A DNA stretch of 64,000 nucleotides from Halioglobus japonicus (GTDB lineage: Bacteria > Pseudomonadota > Gammaproteobacteria > Pseudomonadales > Halieaceae): the NCBI GenBank assembly GCA_902705825.1, contig CACSIL010000006.1:1-64000 (forward strand), written 5' to 3'. The translations under genes were made by a program, and so were the position numbers. Positions within the stretch are counted from its first letter, which is position 1. Every line of letters starts with the position of its first letter. Shown here in pieces: positions 37,392 through 46,524 of this stretch. Below the pieces are notes generated by a model. It saw only the letters and a list, made by a program, of their open reading frames with translations, made no database searches and was not told where the DNA came from.

Positions 37392-38075
37392 TTAAAACAG
37401 TTTATAGCGCGGGCCGCGCGGCTTCGGAATTCTGTGCTCCTGCGGCAAGGTGCAAATGCGATCCATGCGGGTGGTACTGCCATCGACGTATTCCCACACC
37501 AACTGTTCGCCGCTCAGATATCTGCTGACTACCAGCGGCCCCCAGCCAAGGAGATGAAATTCCAGTATGCCTTCGTTCCAGGTCATGCTGGCGGAGGTTC
37601 GATTGCAGTAGGCGGTATCGCCAATCGTAAAGATCACCGAGCCTTCTGTATCATTGGAGTTTTCACCGGCGCTGCTGTTGGGACCGCCGTCGTGAATAAT
37701 GCCTGCGCTAGTGATCACGGTGCGACTACCACATTGCTCCACCCGCTCGACGTGACCAACCTTGCCGCTCACACCAAGCCACAACCCGCGAATATCTGCA
37801 GCACCTTCGGAGAGTGGTTCGACACACTCCGCCAGAATCGGCAGCGGGAAATGGTCATAGGCACAACCGGGCGTATTGGCCTTGGGAATGTCCTCGGCCA
37901 TTTTCCCGTTGCCTTGCAACACCGGGAGCTCACAGTAGTTAATCGCACCGCCATCCCCCGCCAGCGTCGCCGGGTCTGTCGTCACCGGCGGTCTGGCGGA
38001 GAAAAACAGCAGCCAACAAACGGCGGCAAACAGCAACACCACCGTGGCGACGATGCCAATCAACCACTTCTTCAT
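37392..38075 (-). CDS. Unrecognised membrane-anchored or secreted protein
   Basis: A 227-residue protein begun at ATG 38075, 6 bases after AAGGAG. Residues about 4-24 (WLIGIVATVVLLFAAVCWLLFF) form a single hydrophobic segment, uncleaved anchor or signal. The remaining 200 residues contain six cysteines, probably in disulphides, and end in a proline-rich basic tail (PKPRGPRYKLF). I recognise no domain. It is convergent with the preceding membrane-protein gene (20-base gap) and divergent from the second TonB-dependent receptor, with which it shares the promoter region holding the second shared element. Confidence 0.65.
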   Translation of the reverse strand: MKKWLIGIVATVVLLFAAVCWLLFFSARPPVTTDPATLAGDGGAINYCELPVLQGNGKMAEDIPKANTPGCAYDHFPLPILAECVEPLSEGAADIRGLWLGVSGKVGHVERVEQCGSRTVITSAGIIHDGGPNSSAGENSNDTEGSVIFTIGDTAYCNRTSASMTWNEGILEFHLLGWGPLVVSRYLSGEQLVWEYVDGSTTRMDRICTLPQEHRIPKPRGPRYKLF

Positions 38076-38179
38076 ATCTGCTCCTTCAACGGACTGGGCG
38101 ATCACTGCCGCCGCGAGTTCGTGCTTGCCATAGACTGACCAGACCTGGAATCACAGGCAATTTCTATTTACATAGTTTG

Positions 38180-38209
38180 TGCCATTTCATTATGGCATAT
38201 AGTATGTCA
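38180..38209. promoter_or_regulatory. Candidate operator of the second shared type, site 2
   Basis: A perfect palindrome, TGCCAT-TTCATT-ATGGCA (38180-38197), runs directly into ATGGCATATAGTATGTCA (38192-38209). The last 16 bases, GGCATATAGTATGTCA, recur exactly at 43291-43306. It lies 54 bases before the TonB-receptor start codon, a position suited to a repressor operator. Confidence 0.55.
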
Positions 38210-38262
38210 TTATAATTAGCGCGAAAACAATAATGATACTCGAATACACAGGAGAAGCCGGA

Positions 38263-40476
38263 ATGCGGATAATAAAACCCATCGCCGCGGCCATCACCCT
38301 CTCAAGCTCCAGCGCCTATATCCAGGGGGCCGCGCTAGAGGAAGTCATCGTTACCGCCACCAAGCGCGCAGAAAGCCTGCAGGATATACCGGTGACAGTG
38401 AATGCGCTGTCCGCGACAACCATACAGGAAGCGGGCATCTCGGATATCGAAGATGTTGCCGCGCTGGTGCCCGCGTTGACGGTAAGCTCGAACCTGAGTC
38501 CATTTGCCACCGCACTACGGATTCGTGGTTTTGGCACCTCGCAGAATGACCCGTCGCTGGAGGCCTCGGTGGCCTTCATTGTGGACGGTGTCTACATGGG
38601 CCAGTCCGGACTGGGCATGTCAGACCTCACCGATATGGAACGAATAGAGGTTCTGCAGGGGCCACAGGGCACGCTGTACGGAAAAAACAGCAACGCCGGC
38701 GTGGTCAGCGTGATTACCAAGTCTCCCAACCTCGAAGAGACCGAGGGCTTCGTTGAGGCCAGCCTGGGTGATTACTCCCTGCAAAAGTATGTCGGCTCGG
38801 TAAGCGGCCCCATCGGAGAATCACTGGGGTATCTTCTGTCGGGCAGTTGGCACGAGACCGACGGCTGGCTGGAGAGCGATACCGGTGACGATCTCAATGG
38901 CGTGAAAGACTGGAACGCACGCGGCAAGCTACTCTGGTTGCCGACAGATGCACTCAGCATTCAGTTGACGGCCAGCCATGTGGATCGCGACACCAGCTGT
39001 TGCGGGGCGGACGCTACGCAAACGGCTTCAATTACAGACCAGCTTGTGGCTCAGGGACTGTCGGTGCCGAAAAACGATGCCTTCGATTACAAGAACAACC
39101 AGGATATCAACTCCAGCTTCAATCTCCAGTCGGATGCCGTCAACATCAAACTGGATTACGAACTGGACATCGCCACCCTCACCTCCCTCACCGCCTGGAA
39201 TGACTACGATTACAAAACATCAACCGATGCGGATCGCTCGCAACTGGCCGTGCTGGGCATTGTGGATGACAAGTACACCGGGGAGTTGTGGTCGCAGGAG
39301 TTGCGCCTGAGCAGTGATATCGATGGGCCGCTGCAATACATGGCAGGTATGTTCTATGCGTATCAGAAGTTGACCCGCGGCGGCACCGGACAAGGCAATG
39401 TTGTGATCGGCGACGATATCATCGCTGTCGGCGGCGCTCAAACGGGACTGGGGCCACTGTTCGGCACCGTGGTACAGCCGGGTGACACAGTGTTTTTTGA
39501 CAGCAAGTGGGAGACTGAAACCATCGCAGTGTTCGGCCAATCCACGTACAACATCACCGAGGCCTGGGCTGCGACACTGGGGCTTCGTTACACCTCGGAA
39601 AATAAGGATGCGGACCTGTACACAGAGCCCTTTTCTACCGCTGCCACATTCGCCACAGGTGGGTCATTGGTACAGCGAGCCTTCGAAGCCGTTGATGACG
39701 ATTTTCACCGCGACAACGATGGGTTCACCTGGCTTGCCAACCTCACCTGGTTCGCCACAGAGGACATCATGCTGTTTGGCTCTGTCTCAACCGGCAGCAA
39801 ATCAGGCGGCTTCAATGGGGTTGCTGGAGAGGGCGCGCAGCGCGAGTTTGACGATGAGGACACCACCAACTATGAGTTGGGGATCAAATCTGAACTGTTC
39901 GACAACCGGCTACAATTGAATGCCACAGCCTTCTATACCGAATTTGACGATTTGCAGTTCCTCGCGCAACAGCCCACTGGTGTGGGCACGTTTGTCAGCA
40001 ACGCAGCAGCCGCCACCAGCTCTGGTGTCGACTTAAGTTTTTCCGCCGCACCCTGGGATTTCCTGATGTTAAGCGGCGGCTTGCAGTATCTGGATGCAGA
40101 ATACACCGACGGAGACCTCGATGACCTGAACCTGAATGTACCCTACGCGCCGGATTGGAGCGGCAATGTTTCTGCAACTTTTTTGCTACCCGTCGCCGGT
40201 GGCGTCACCTATCTGCGCAGCGATTACAGCTTTATGGGCGATCACTACACCAGCCCTACTTATCAGCCGTCCAGCGCAGAGCAGAACAAGACGCTGCTGA
40301 ATGTGAGACTCGGTTGGCGCAACGAGAATTGGGATGCCGCAGTCTGGGTGAAAAACGCCACCGACGAGGCATACTCGAATCTGTCGTTGGCGCCCGTCGC
40401 GTATTCAGGTACTGCTGGAGAATACCTTGAGGCACCGCGCACCTGGGGTGTTACCGTGCGCTTCGCCTTCTTCTGA
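38263..40476 (+). CDS. TonB-dependent outer-membrane receptor, island 2
   Basis: A 737-residue receptor started at ATG 38263, 9 bases after AGGAGAA (an ATG at 38233 lies before that site). Signal peptide to about residue 24 (SSAYIQGAA). Plug: EEVIVTATKRAESLQDIPVTVNAL, VPALTVSSNLSPFATALRIRGFG, SVAFIVDGVYMGQSG, IEVLQGPQGTLYGKNSNAGVVSV. The barrel ends in VTVRFAFF. Same broad subfamily as the island 1 receptor but clearly distinct. Its stop converges with the second sulfatase gene. The ligand is unknown; an aromatic, terpenoid or sulfated compound would fit the neighbours. Confidence 0.93.
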   Translation: MRIIKPIAAAITLSSSSAYIQGAALEEVIVTATKRAESLQDIPVTVNALSATTIQEAGISDIEDVAALVPALTVSSNLSPFATALRIRGFGTSQNDPSLEASVAFIVDGVYMGQSGLGMSDLTDMERIEVLQGPQGTLYGKNSNAGVVSVITKSPNLEETEGFVEASLGDYSLQKYVGSVSGPIGESLGYLLSGSWHETDGWLESDTGDDLNGVKDWNARGKLLWLPTDALSIQLTASHVDRDTSCCGADATQTASITDQLVAQGLSVPKNDAFDYKNNQDINSSFNLQSDAVNIKLDYELDIATLTSLTAWNDYDYKTSTDADRSQLAVLGIVDDKYTGELWSQELRLSSDIDGPLQYMAGMFYAYQKLTRGGTGQGNVVIGDDIIAVGGAQTGLGPLFGTVVQPGDTVFFDSKWETETIAVFGQSTYNITEAWAATLGLRYTSENKDADLYTEPFSTAATFATGGSLVQRAFEAVDDDFHRDNDGFTWLANLTWFATEDIMLFGSVSTGSKSGGFNGVAGEGAQREFDDEDTTNYELGIKSELFDNRLQLNATAFYTEFDDLQFLAQQPTGVGTFVSNAAAATSSGVDLSFSAAPWDFLMLSGGLQYLDAEYTDGDLDDLNLNVPYAPDWSGNVSATFLLPVAGGVTYLRSDYSFMGDHYTSPTYQPSSAEQNKTLLNVRLGWRNENWDAAVWVKNATDEAYSNLSLAPVAYSGTAGEYLEAPRTWGVTVRFAFF

Positions 40477-40486
40477 TAAGCAAACT

Positions 40487-40527
40487 AAACGCCATTCACT
40501 CAGCAAGTCTGACCGGGGCCGGCGTTT
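40487..40527. terminator. Possible terminator between the convergent receptor and sulfatase genes
   Basis: AAACGCC (40487-40493) pairs with GGCGTTT (40521-40527), followed by TCC. The loop of about 27 bases is long and no T-run follows beyond the stem, so this is a modest candidate. Confidence 0.35.
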
Positions 40528-40535
40528 TCCAGAAC

Positions 40536-42203
40536 TCAGTTCGGCCAGTAAATGTATTCGTCGCCGGACTCAAAATGCTCGGCCAGCGTTTTATCGATTG
40601 CGACCGGCATCTCCACAATATAGGGATACAGGGGTTTGCGGCCTGACGCGCGATGCGCATCCAGCAGGGCCATTAGTTCATCCCGCTTATCCGTGCGCGA
40701 CTGCGCCAGATTGCGTTGTTCTGTGGGGTCTTCGGCCAGGTTGTACAACCAGGCCTTGGCCGGATTATCCGAGACTTGCAACTTCCAGTCGCCATGGCGC
40801 ACCGCACGATAGTAACCGCTCTGCCAGAACAGTGTATCCCGGTCCCAGGGCTGCGTGGCATCACCGGTGGCAAGCGGTAGTAAATCACGCCCATCGATGG
40901 TCACATTTTTCGGCTGCTGCGCGCCGGCGGCTGCGGTTATTGTCGGCATTAGATCGATATGGGCGACAGGGGTATCAATAAGCGTCTCGGGCGCAATACG
41001 CTGCGGCCATTTCATAAACAGGGGCACCCGCAGACCGCCCTCAAAGTTGCTCAGCTTCCAACCTCGAAACGGTGCGTTGATATCGGGCAGACCGATATAG
41101 CCCGGGCCACCATTGTCACTGGAGAAAATCACCAGCGTATTGTCAGCCAGCCCCTCTTCTTCAAGTGCCTGATTAATACGGCCTATGCTGCGATCCAGTG
41201 CACGGACCATCGCTGCGTACACACGCAGGTGATGGGGCTGGATATCACCGACAGCCTCGTAATCCTCGCGGGTCGCCTGCAGCGGCGTATGTGTTCCCCA
41301 GTGGGCAAGGTAGAGGAAAAAGGGCCGGTTGCGATTGGCACGGATCACCGCAATGGCCTCGTCGGTCCAATAATCGGTGAGATAACCACCTGGCTTAAAC
41401 CGCTCTTCGCCACGATTATTGAACGATGCAGCGTAATCCATTCGAGCCCAGAGAAACTTGTCGATCGGATCAAAATCCAGCTTCGCATTCACCACATCGG
41501 GATCGTCTTCAGGCAGATAAAGACCGCTGGCCATCAACAGGCTTTCATCGAAACCCTGGTCAATAGGCGCAAAGCCCTCACTCCGCCCCAGATGCCATTT
41601 TCCGATATGCGCGGTGTAGTACCCCTTGTCACGCAACACCTCTGCAACAGTAACTTCAGATGTGGGGAGACCCTGCTGTTCATAGGGGGGGGCCTCTGCG
41701 GCACCAGCTTCATTGAACAGGCCCGGCGGCAAACCGGTGTCCATGCTGTCAATTACAGCACCGACCATCGGCCCCATACCCGAGGGTGTCGGCGTAAATT
41801 CAAAGCCGGTGCGTGTGGGGTAGCGCCCGGTCATGATCATCGCTCTGGAAGGCGCACAGGTGGCATTACCGGCATAGGATTGCGCGAACACTGCACCGGC
41901 TTCAGCGAGCTGATCAATATTGGGGGTTTGCACGCGTCCGCCGGCTACACCGCCGCCAAACGTGGAGAGATCGTTATATCCAAGATCGTCTGCGAGAATA
42001 AGAATAATATTGGGAGGCTGATCAACACCCGCTTCGCGCGCAGTGGGCCCCTCCTCCCAGTCAATCGCGCGATTCGGCGCGACGACATATTCCCGTTCAG
42101 ACTTGAACTTCACCATCGCCAGCATCAGGTCGATGCGATTGAACCAGGCGACTGCGCCCAAAGCCACTATCACCAGCAGCGAAGTAATAAGGGTTTTCTT
42201 CAC
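40536..42203 (-). CDS. Membrane-anchored or secreted sulfatase, Cys-type
   Basis: A 555-residue enzyme with an N-terminal hydrophobic segment (TLITSLLVIVALGAVAWF) that is probably an uncleaved anchor or signal. Sulfatase motifs: NIILILADDLGYNDL with the metal-binding Asp pair, ATCAPSRAMIMTGRYPTRTG with Cys116 as the formylglycine precursor in C-x-P-x-R, GKWHLGRSEGFAP, SSDNGGPGYIG. This is the common arylsulfatase form, with the more usual C-A-P-S-R motif compared with C-T-A-G-R in the first sulfatase. It lies 53 bases downstream of the nitronate-monooxygenase-like gene in the same direction. Substrate unknown; no maturase in view. Confidence 0.92.
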   Translation of the reverse strand: MKKTLITSLLVIVALGAVAWFNRIDLMLAMVKFKSEREYVVAPNRAIDWEEGPTAREAGVDQPPNIILILADDLGYNDLSTFGGGVAGGRVQTPNIDQLAEAGAVFAQSYAGNATCAPSRAMIMTGRYPTRTGFEFTPTPSGMGPMVGAVIDSMDTGLPPGLFNEAGAAEAPPYEQQGLPTSEVTVAEVLRDKGYYTAHIGKWHLGRSEGFAPIDQGFDESLLMASGLYLPEDDPDVVNAKLDFDPIDKFLWARMDYAASFNNRGEERFKPGGYLTDYWTDEAIAVIRANRNRPFFLYLAHWGTHTPLQATREDYEAVGDIQPHHLRVYAAMVRALDRSIGRINQALEEEGLADNTLVIFSSDNGGPGYIGLPDINAPFRGWKLSNFEGGLRVPLFMKWPQRIAPETLIDTPVAHIDLMPTITAAAGAQQPKNVTIDGRDLLPLATGDATQPWDRDTLFWQSGYYRAVRHGDWKLQVSDNPAKAWLYNLAEDPTEQRNLAQSRTDKRDELMALLDAHRASGRKPLYPYIVEMPVAIDKTLAEHFESGDEYIYWPN

Positions 42204-42256
42204 AGTGCACCTCTGGCGATAGTTTGCGGTTGAGCTATGGGGCTAGCAGGAAAGGA

Positions 42257-43231
42257 TCACGCTGTACCTATCATACCGGCCAAACGCTCGCTGATGATTG
42301 AGCGGGCATCGGAAACTATGGTTTTAACCAGGTCTTCACAGCTGGGGATATCGTTAATCAAACCGCCGCACATACCCACGGTTACCATTCCCGCTTCAAT
42401 ATCACCGGTAGACCAGGCCTTTTCCTGGTTTGCCCCAGACACGAGGTGATGCACCATACCGAAGTCGCCGCCTTCCGCTTCGATTTCAGCCACCTTATCG
42501 GCCACGCTATTGCGGTAGACGCGCGCAGTGTTTTTGTAGGTGCGGAAAATGAGACGCGTCTGGTTCTCGTCCATCTCAACAATTTTCTGTTTGATTCCCT
42601 CGTGTATCGGCGCCTCTTTCGTGACCATAAAGCGCGAGCCCATATTGATGCCCTCACAACCGAGCGCCAGTGCAGCGGCGAGACCGCGTCCATCGGCGAT
42701 ACCACCGGAGGCCAAGACCGGAATTTTCAACGCCTGGGCTGCAGCCGGGAACAGTACCAGGCCGCCAACATCCTGCTCACCCGGGTGACCCGCACATTCG
42801 AAGCCGTCGATACTGACAATATCAACCCCGATACGCTCGGCTTTCAGCGCGTGCCGAACTGCGACACACTTGTGGATAACCTTCACGCCGTTGGCCTTGA
42901 GACGCTCCATAAACGGCTCTGGGCTGCGCCCGGCGGTTTCTACAATCTTTACACCACTGTCGATAATCACATCCAGAATATCGTCGTAGTTGATCTCTGT
43001 CGTGACGACGCCAACCGTCAGATTCACCGCAAATGGCTTATCGGTAAGTGAACGGCATTTTTCGATTTCTGCACGCAAACCCTCCAGTGTTGGCTGGGTC
43101 AGCGCGGTCATCACCCCGAGCGCGCCCGCATTGGACGCCGCAGCCGCCAGTTCAGCGGTTCCCACTCGCATCATGCCGCCGCACACGATCGGCGTTTCAA
43201 TACCCAACAATTCTGTCACTCTGGTTTTCAT
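42257..43231 (-). CDS. Nitronate monooxygenase-like FMN protein, copy 2
   Basis: A 324-residue TIM-barrel flavoprotein. Motifs: MKTRVTELLGIETPIVCGGM, ELAAAASNAGALGVMTA, DIVSIDGFECAGHPGEQDVGG, the phosphate-binding PVLASGGIADGRGLAAALALGCEGINMGSRFM. The DGFECAGHPGE loop with an active-site His region is characteristic of the nitronate monooxygenase/2-nitropropane dioxygenase group and is closer to it than copy 1, which has VEGGEGGGF. It probably heads the operon with the sulfatase and is divergent from the transporter. Its promoter holds the second shared element. Confidence 0.87.
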   Translation of the reverse strand: MKTRVTELLGIETPIVCGGMMRVGTAELAAAASNAGALGVMTALTQPTLEGLRAEIEKCRSLTDKPFAVNLTVGVVTTEINYDDILDVIIDSGVKIVETAGRSPEPFMERLKANGVKVIHKCVAVRHALKAERIGVDIVSIDGFECAGHPGEQDVGGLVLFPAAAQALKIPVLASGGIADGRGLAAALALGCEGINMGSRFMVTKEAPIHEGIKQKIVEMDENQTRLIFRTYKNTARVYRNSVADKVAEIEAEGGDFGMVHHLVSGANQEKAWSTGDIEAGMVTVGMCGGLINDIPSCEDLVKTIVSDARSIISERLAGMIGTA

Positions 43232-43288
43232 AGTCTTGGCTCCCTGAGCTTGATCTGTATACTAAAATTTGTGCAGAGACTTTATATA

Positions 43289-43306
43289 TCGGCATATAGT
43301 ATGTCA
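43289..43306. promoter_or_regulatory. Candidate operator of the second shared type, site 3
   Basis: TCGGCATATAGTATGTCA: its last 16 bases are identical to those at 38194-38209. The core is an imperfect palindrome, GGCATA-TAG-TATGTC. It is 58 bases before the nitronate-monooxygenase copy 2 start codon and lies in the divergent region shared with the transporter. Confidence 0.55.
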
Positions 43307-43356
43307 AATAATTCCCGGCCGCTCTGAAACGCGATAAATCGATTTCAGTACCCTGT

Positions 43357-44886
43357 TTGCGCCAGTCAGGGTATCTTGATGCAGATAAATACAAAACGTC
43401 ACTCCCCAAAGAGGGGGCTGCCGTCAATAAGCACTGGCTCAAGGTGACTGACATCCACAGCAACATCCATACTTCAACGAAGATTTACTATGGTATTGGT
43501 GGCGGCGTTTATGCCATCAAGGAATCGGCGTACGCGATATTTATCCTGTTGTTCTATACACAGGTACTGGGTTTATCCGGCGCGGTGACCGGCGCGATCG
43601 TTGCGATCAGCCTGATTTGGGATGGCATCTCCGACCCGCTGATCGGCAGCTGGTCGGACCGACTGCGCAGCCGTTATGGCCGCCGACACCCCTTCATGGT
43701 TTACAGCACACTGCCCATTGCGATTGGTTTTGTCGGTTTGTTTGCACCGCCGGACAGCGTGGTCGATTCATCGACATTGCTCGCGTGCTGGCTGCTGTTC
43801 TGGTCCCTATGGGTGCGAACGTTTATCACCGCTTTTACCATTCCGCATCTTGCCCTGAGCGCAGAGTTAACCAGCGATTATCACGGGCGCAGCCAGCTGA
43901 TGGCGATGCGCCTGGGCTCGATGTTTTTGGTCGGCCTGCTGTTACCGGCTGTCGCGCTCACCATGATTTTTGATTCAGCAGGAGGCATTGATGGTCGCTT
44001 TGTGCCGGGGAATTACCCTGTATACGGCGTGCTGTGTGCCGGCCTTGCTGTCGGCCTCAGCTTTATCAGTGTGATGGGCACACGTCATCACACCAGCTGT
44101 CCGGACATGAGTGGCGAGCACTACAACCTGCCCCGTTTTCGCGATTTCATCGATGACATACGCCAGACGTTTCGCAACAGGATGTTCCGTACAATGCTCG
44201 GCTTTGAAGTGGCCTCGGCGATAGGATGGGGCTGTTATTCAACGCTTAACATCCTCGTGGCGACCTATGTATTTGAATTCAGCTCAGATGAAGTCGCTCT
44301 GATACTGGCCGTTCCGGGACTACTGGGCGTCGTGCTGGTCGGGATGACACTCAAACCGCTCAACAAGCGATGGCAGAAGCCACAACTGCTTCGTCTGGCC
44401 GTCTGGGGTATGCTGTTCAACTCGCTGTGGCTGCTGCCTCTCAAGCTCGCCGATATGCTGCCAGCCAACGGTAGCCCATTGCTGTTGCCGCTGGTTTTGC
44501 TCAGCAGTACGGTATTTATGTTTTGCTTTTTCTTACGCGCGATTAATGCGATGTCACTGGTGGCGGACATCACCGACCAGCACGAAATTGAAGCCGGCGA
44601 ACGCAAGGAAGGCGGGTTCTTCGCTGTGATGACGTTCATCGTCAAAATAGCCAGCCTGGTTGGGCCGCTCTATGGCGGCATCGTTCTGGATTTGGTCGGC
44701 ATGACAAACAAGGACCTTCCGGGCGAGGTGGCTGAATCCGCATTAACCGGATTGATCTGGGCCTCTCTGTCGATCGCGATACTCACGCTGGTGATAGCCC
44801 TGATCTATGCCTACAAATTCAAGTTCAGCAAAGAGCAGATGGAGGAGATACAAACCACGCTGCGCGCACAACGCGCAGCGAACTGA
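43357..44886 (+). CDS. GPH-type (glycoside-pentoside-hexuronide) MFS transporter
   Basis: A 12-helix inner-membrane secondary transporter. The open frame gives 509 residues from a TTG at 43357; no ATG fits, and a GTG at 43444 is a plausible alternative start giving 480 residues. The MelB/GPH signature is clear: ESAYAIFILLFYTQVLGLSG, WDGISDPLIGSWSDRLRSRYGRRHPFM. The central loop (RDFIDDIRQTFRNRMFRTMLGF) and late ADITDQHEIEAGERKEGGFF are also typical. It would import a substrate with a cation. Its divergent partner is the nitronate-monooxygenase copy 2. Many GPH-like proteins in catabolic clusters carry non-sugar substrates. Confidence 0.85.
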   Translation: MRQSGYLDADKYKTSLPKEGAAVNKHWLKVTDIHSNIHTSTKIYYGIGGGVYAIKESAYAIFILLFYTQVLGLSGAVTGAIVAISLIWDGISDPLIGSWSDRLRSRYGRRHPFMVYSTLPIAIGFVGLFAPPDSVVDSSTLLACWLLFWSLWVRTFITAFTIPHLALSAELTSDYHGRSQLMAMRLGSMFLVGLLLPAVALTMIFDSAGGIDGRFVPGNYPVYGVLCAGLAVGLSFISVMGTRHHTSCPDMSGEHYNLPRFRDFIDDIRQTFRNRMFRTMLGFEVASAIGWGCYSTLNILVATYVFEFSSDEVALILAVPGLLGVVLVGMTLKPLNKRWQKPQLLRLAVWGMLFNSLWLLPLKLADMLPANGSPLLLPLVLLSSTVFMFCFFLRAINAMSLVADITDQHEIEAGERKEGGFFAVMTFIVKIASLVGPLYGGIVLDLVGMTNKDLPGEVAESALTGLIWASLSIAILTLVIALIYAYKFKFSKEQMEEIQTTLRAQRAAN

Positions 44887-44896
44887 AAATACAGTA

Positions 44897-46423
44897 TCAG
44901 TGCGCGCCGCTGAAGCGCTCACGCAGCAGATTTTTTTGCACTTTACCCATCGCATTGCGCGGCAAAGTATCGACCAACTCTACCCGCTTGGGCACCTTGA
45001 AGTTGGCCAACTGGGTCTTGCAGTGAGCGATCACCGCGTCAGCACTGGGAACACCGGCCGCAGACGCCGCACGGTCGGCGACGATCACGGCGACCACGGC
45101 CTCACCAAAGTCAGCATGGGGAACACCGATAACGGCCGACTCACCGACCCCTGGCATATCATCGATCACCAGCTCTATTTCCTTGGGATATACATTGAGG
45201 CCACCACAGATCACCATATCCTTGGCGCGCCCGACGATGGATATATAACCGTCTGCGTCCACGCAAGCTTTGTCGCCCGTATTAAAAAAGCCATCGGCGG
45301 TAAAATCCTCGGCGGTTTTGTCCGGCATCCGCCAATAGCCACCGAACACATTGGGGCCTTTTACCTGCAGGTTGCCGATCTCGCCATCGGCCAATGGTGT
45401 TCCGCTGTCGTCGACAATTCGAACGGTTACATCGGGCAGTGCGGGCCCGACGGTACCCGCGCGGCGCTCACCGTGTAGCGGATTGGATGCGTTCATGCCG
45501 GTCTCGGACATACCGTACCGTTCGAGAATGGTATGCCCCGTGCGCGTTTGGAATTCCACAAACGTCTCAGCCAGCAGTGGCGCGGAACCCGATATAAACA
45601 AGCGCATGTTCGCGCAACACTCGGGACCAAAATCAGGGTTGCTCAGCAGGCGGGTGTAGTAAGTGGGCACGCCCATCATCACGGTGCAATCCGCCATGGC
45701 AACCACGGCCGCCTTGTCGCTGAAGCGACTGTGCCATGCCATGCTCGCGCCGCTCATCAACACGCAGTTCACCGCGACAAACAATCCGTGCACATGGTAG
45801 ATCGGCAACATATGCAGCAGCCGGTCCGAGGTGGAAAAACCCCATAACTCAACCAGCGTTTCAGCATTGGAGCGCAGATTATCGTGGCTCAGCATAATGC
45901 CTTTGGGCCGCCCGGTGGTGCCCGATGAATACAGTAGTGCCGCCATATCGGCACCGTCACATTGAGCGACCTCTGCCTCTGCGCTTGCCTTGACAGCTAG
46001 CGCCATCAGGCTGCCACTGCCATCGGCATCCAGAGTGAGTACGGCTTGCACGCCTTTCGCGGGCAGTACGGACTCAATAGTATCGACCGCATCGCCGGCA
46101 CAAATCACGATGCCAGGTTCTGCGTTACTCAGGAAATAGGCGAGCTCTGCCGCTGTATAGGCTGTATTCAGCGGATGATAGACCAGCCCTGCACGCAGAC
46201 AGGCCAGATAGAGGAATAAGTTCTCGACCGATTTTTCAACCTGCACAGTGACCCTGTCACCCGGCACCGCACCTGCCTGCAACAGACTGTTGGCGATGCG
46301 CGCAGAAGCCTCCTCTGCATCGGCGTAGGTCACACGGCGCTCCGCTGCGGTGAGCAACAGTGCATCGCGGTCTGCTGGAAATTTTTGTTGGTAGTGTGCG
46401 TAGAGGTTGGCGTTGTCGGTCAT
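44897..46423 (-). CDS. matB: Malonyl-CoA synthetase
   Basis: A 508-residue AMP-forming acyl-CoA synthetase. I start at ATG 46423 (MTDNANLYAHYQQKF), the usual MatB start; the frame extends to 46498. Whole-length resemblance to MatB is strong: VQVEKSVENLFLYLACLRAG, PLNTAYTAAELAYFL, the phosphate loop YSSGTTGRPKG (165-175), LPIYHVHGLFVA, MGVPTYYTRLL, RLFISGSAPLLAET, LERYGMSETGMNASNP, GRAKDMVICGGLNVYPKE, and the adenylation lysine Lys494 in NAMGKVQKN. It makes malonyl-CoA from malonate, CoA and ATP in the cytoplasm. The stop is 10 bases from the convergent transporter stop. Methylmalonate or another short diacid is an alternative substrate. Confidence 0.85.
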   Translation of the reverse strand: MTDNANLYAHYQQKFPADRDALLLTAAERRVTYADAEEASARIANSLLQAGAVPGDRVTVQVEKSVENLFLYLACLRAGLVYHPLNTAYTAAELAYFLSNAEPGIVICAGDAVDTIESVLPAKGVQAVLTLDADGSGSLMALAVKASAEAEVAQCDGADMAALLYSSGTTGRPKGIMLSHDNLRSNAETLVELWGFSTSDRLLHMLPIYHVHGLFVAVNCVLMSGASMAWHSRFSDKAAVVAMADCTVMMGVPTYYTRLLSNPDFGPECCANMRLFISGSAPLLAETFVEFQTRTGHTILERYGMSETGMNASNPLHGERRAGTVGPALPDVTVRIVDDSGTPLADGEIGNLQVKGPNVFGGYWRMPDKTAEDFTADGFFNTGDKACVDADGYISIVGRAKDMVICGGLNVYPKEIELVIDDMPGVGESAVIGVPHADFGEAVVAVIVADRAASAAGVPSADAVIAHCKTQLANFKVPKRVELVDTLPRNAMGKVQKNLLRERFSGAH

Positions 46424-46524
46424 GCTGGGCTTTCTCGGCTGCTTTATCGGGCTGCTTGCTGGGGCCATGAGACTATGCCAAGCTACTTTCAAATTCACAA
46501 GTTGATATCTCTGGAAGGTTAGTC

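Noticed and set aside
40959-42233. A 424-codon open frame opposite the second sulfatase
   Set aside because: It lies wholly antisense to a gene with full sulfatase motifs, has no recognisable domain and an arginine/histidine-rich shadow composition.
46424-46524. A weak match to the second shared element before matB
   Set aside because: TTGGCATAGTCTCATGGCC shares only part of the motif and lacks the TGTCA end.
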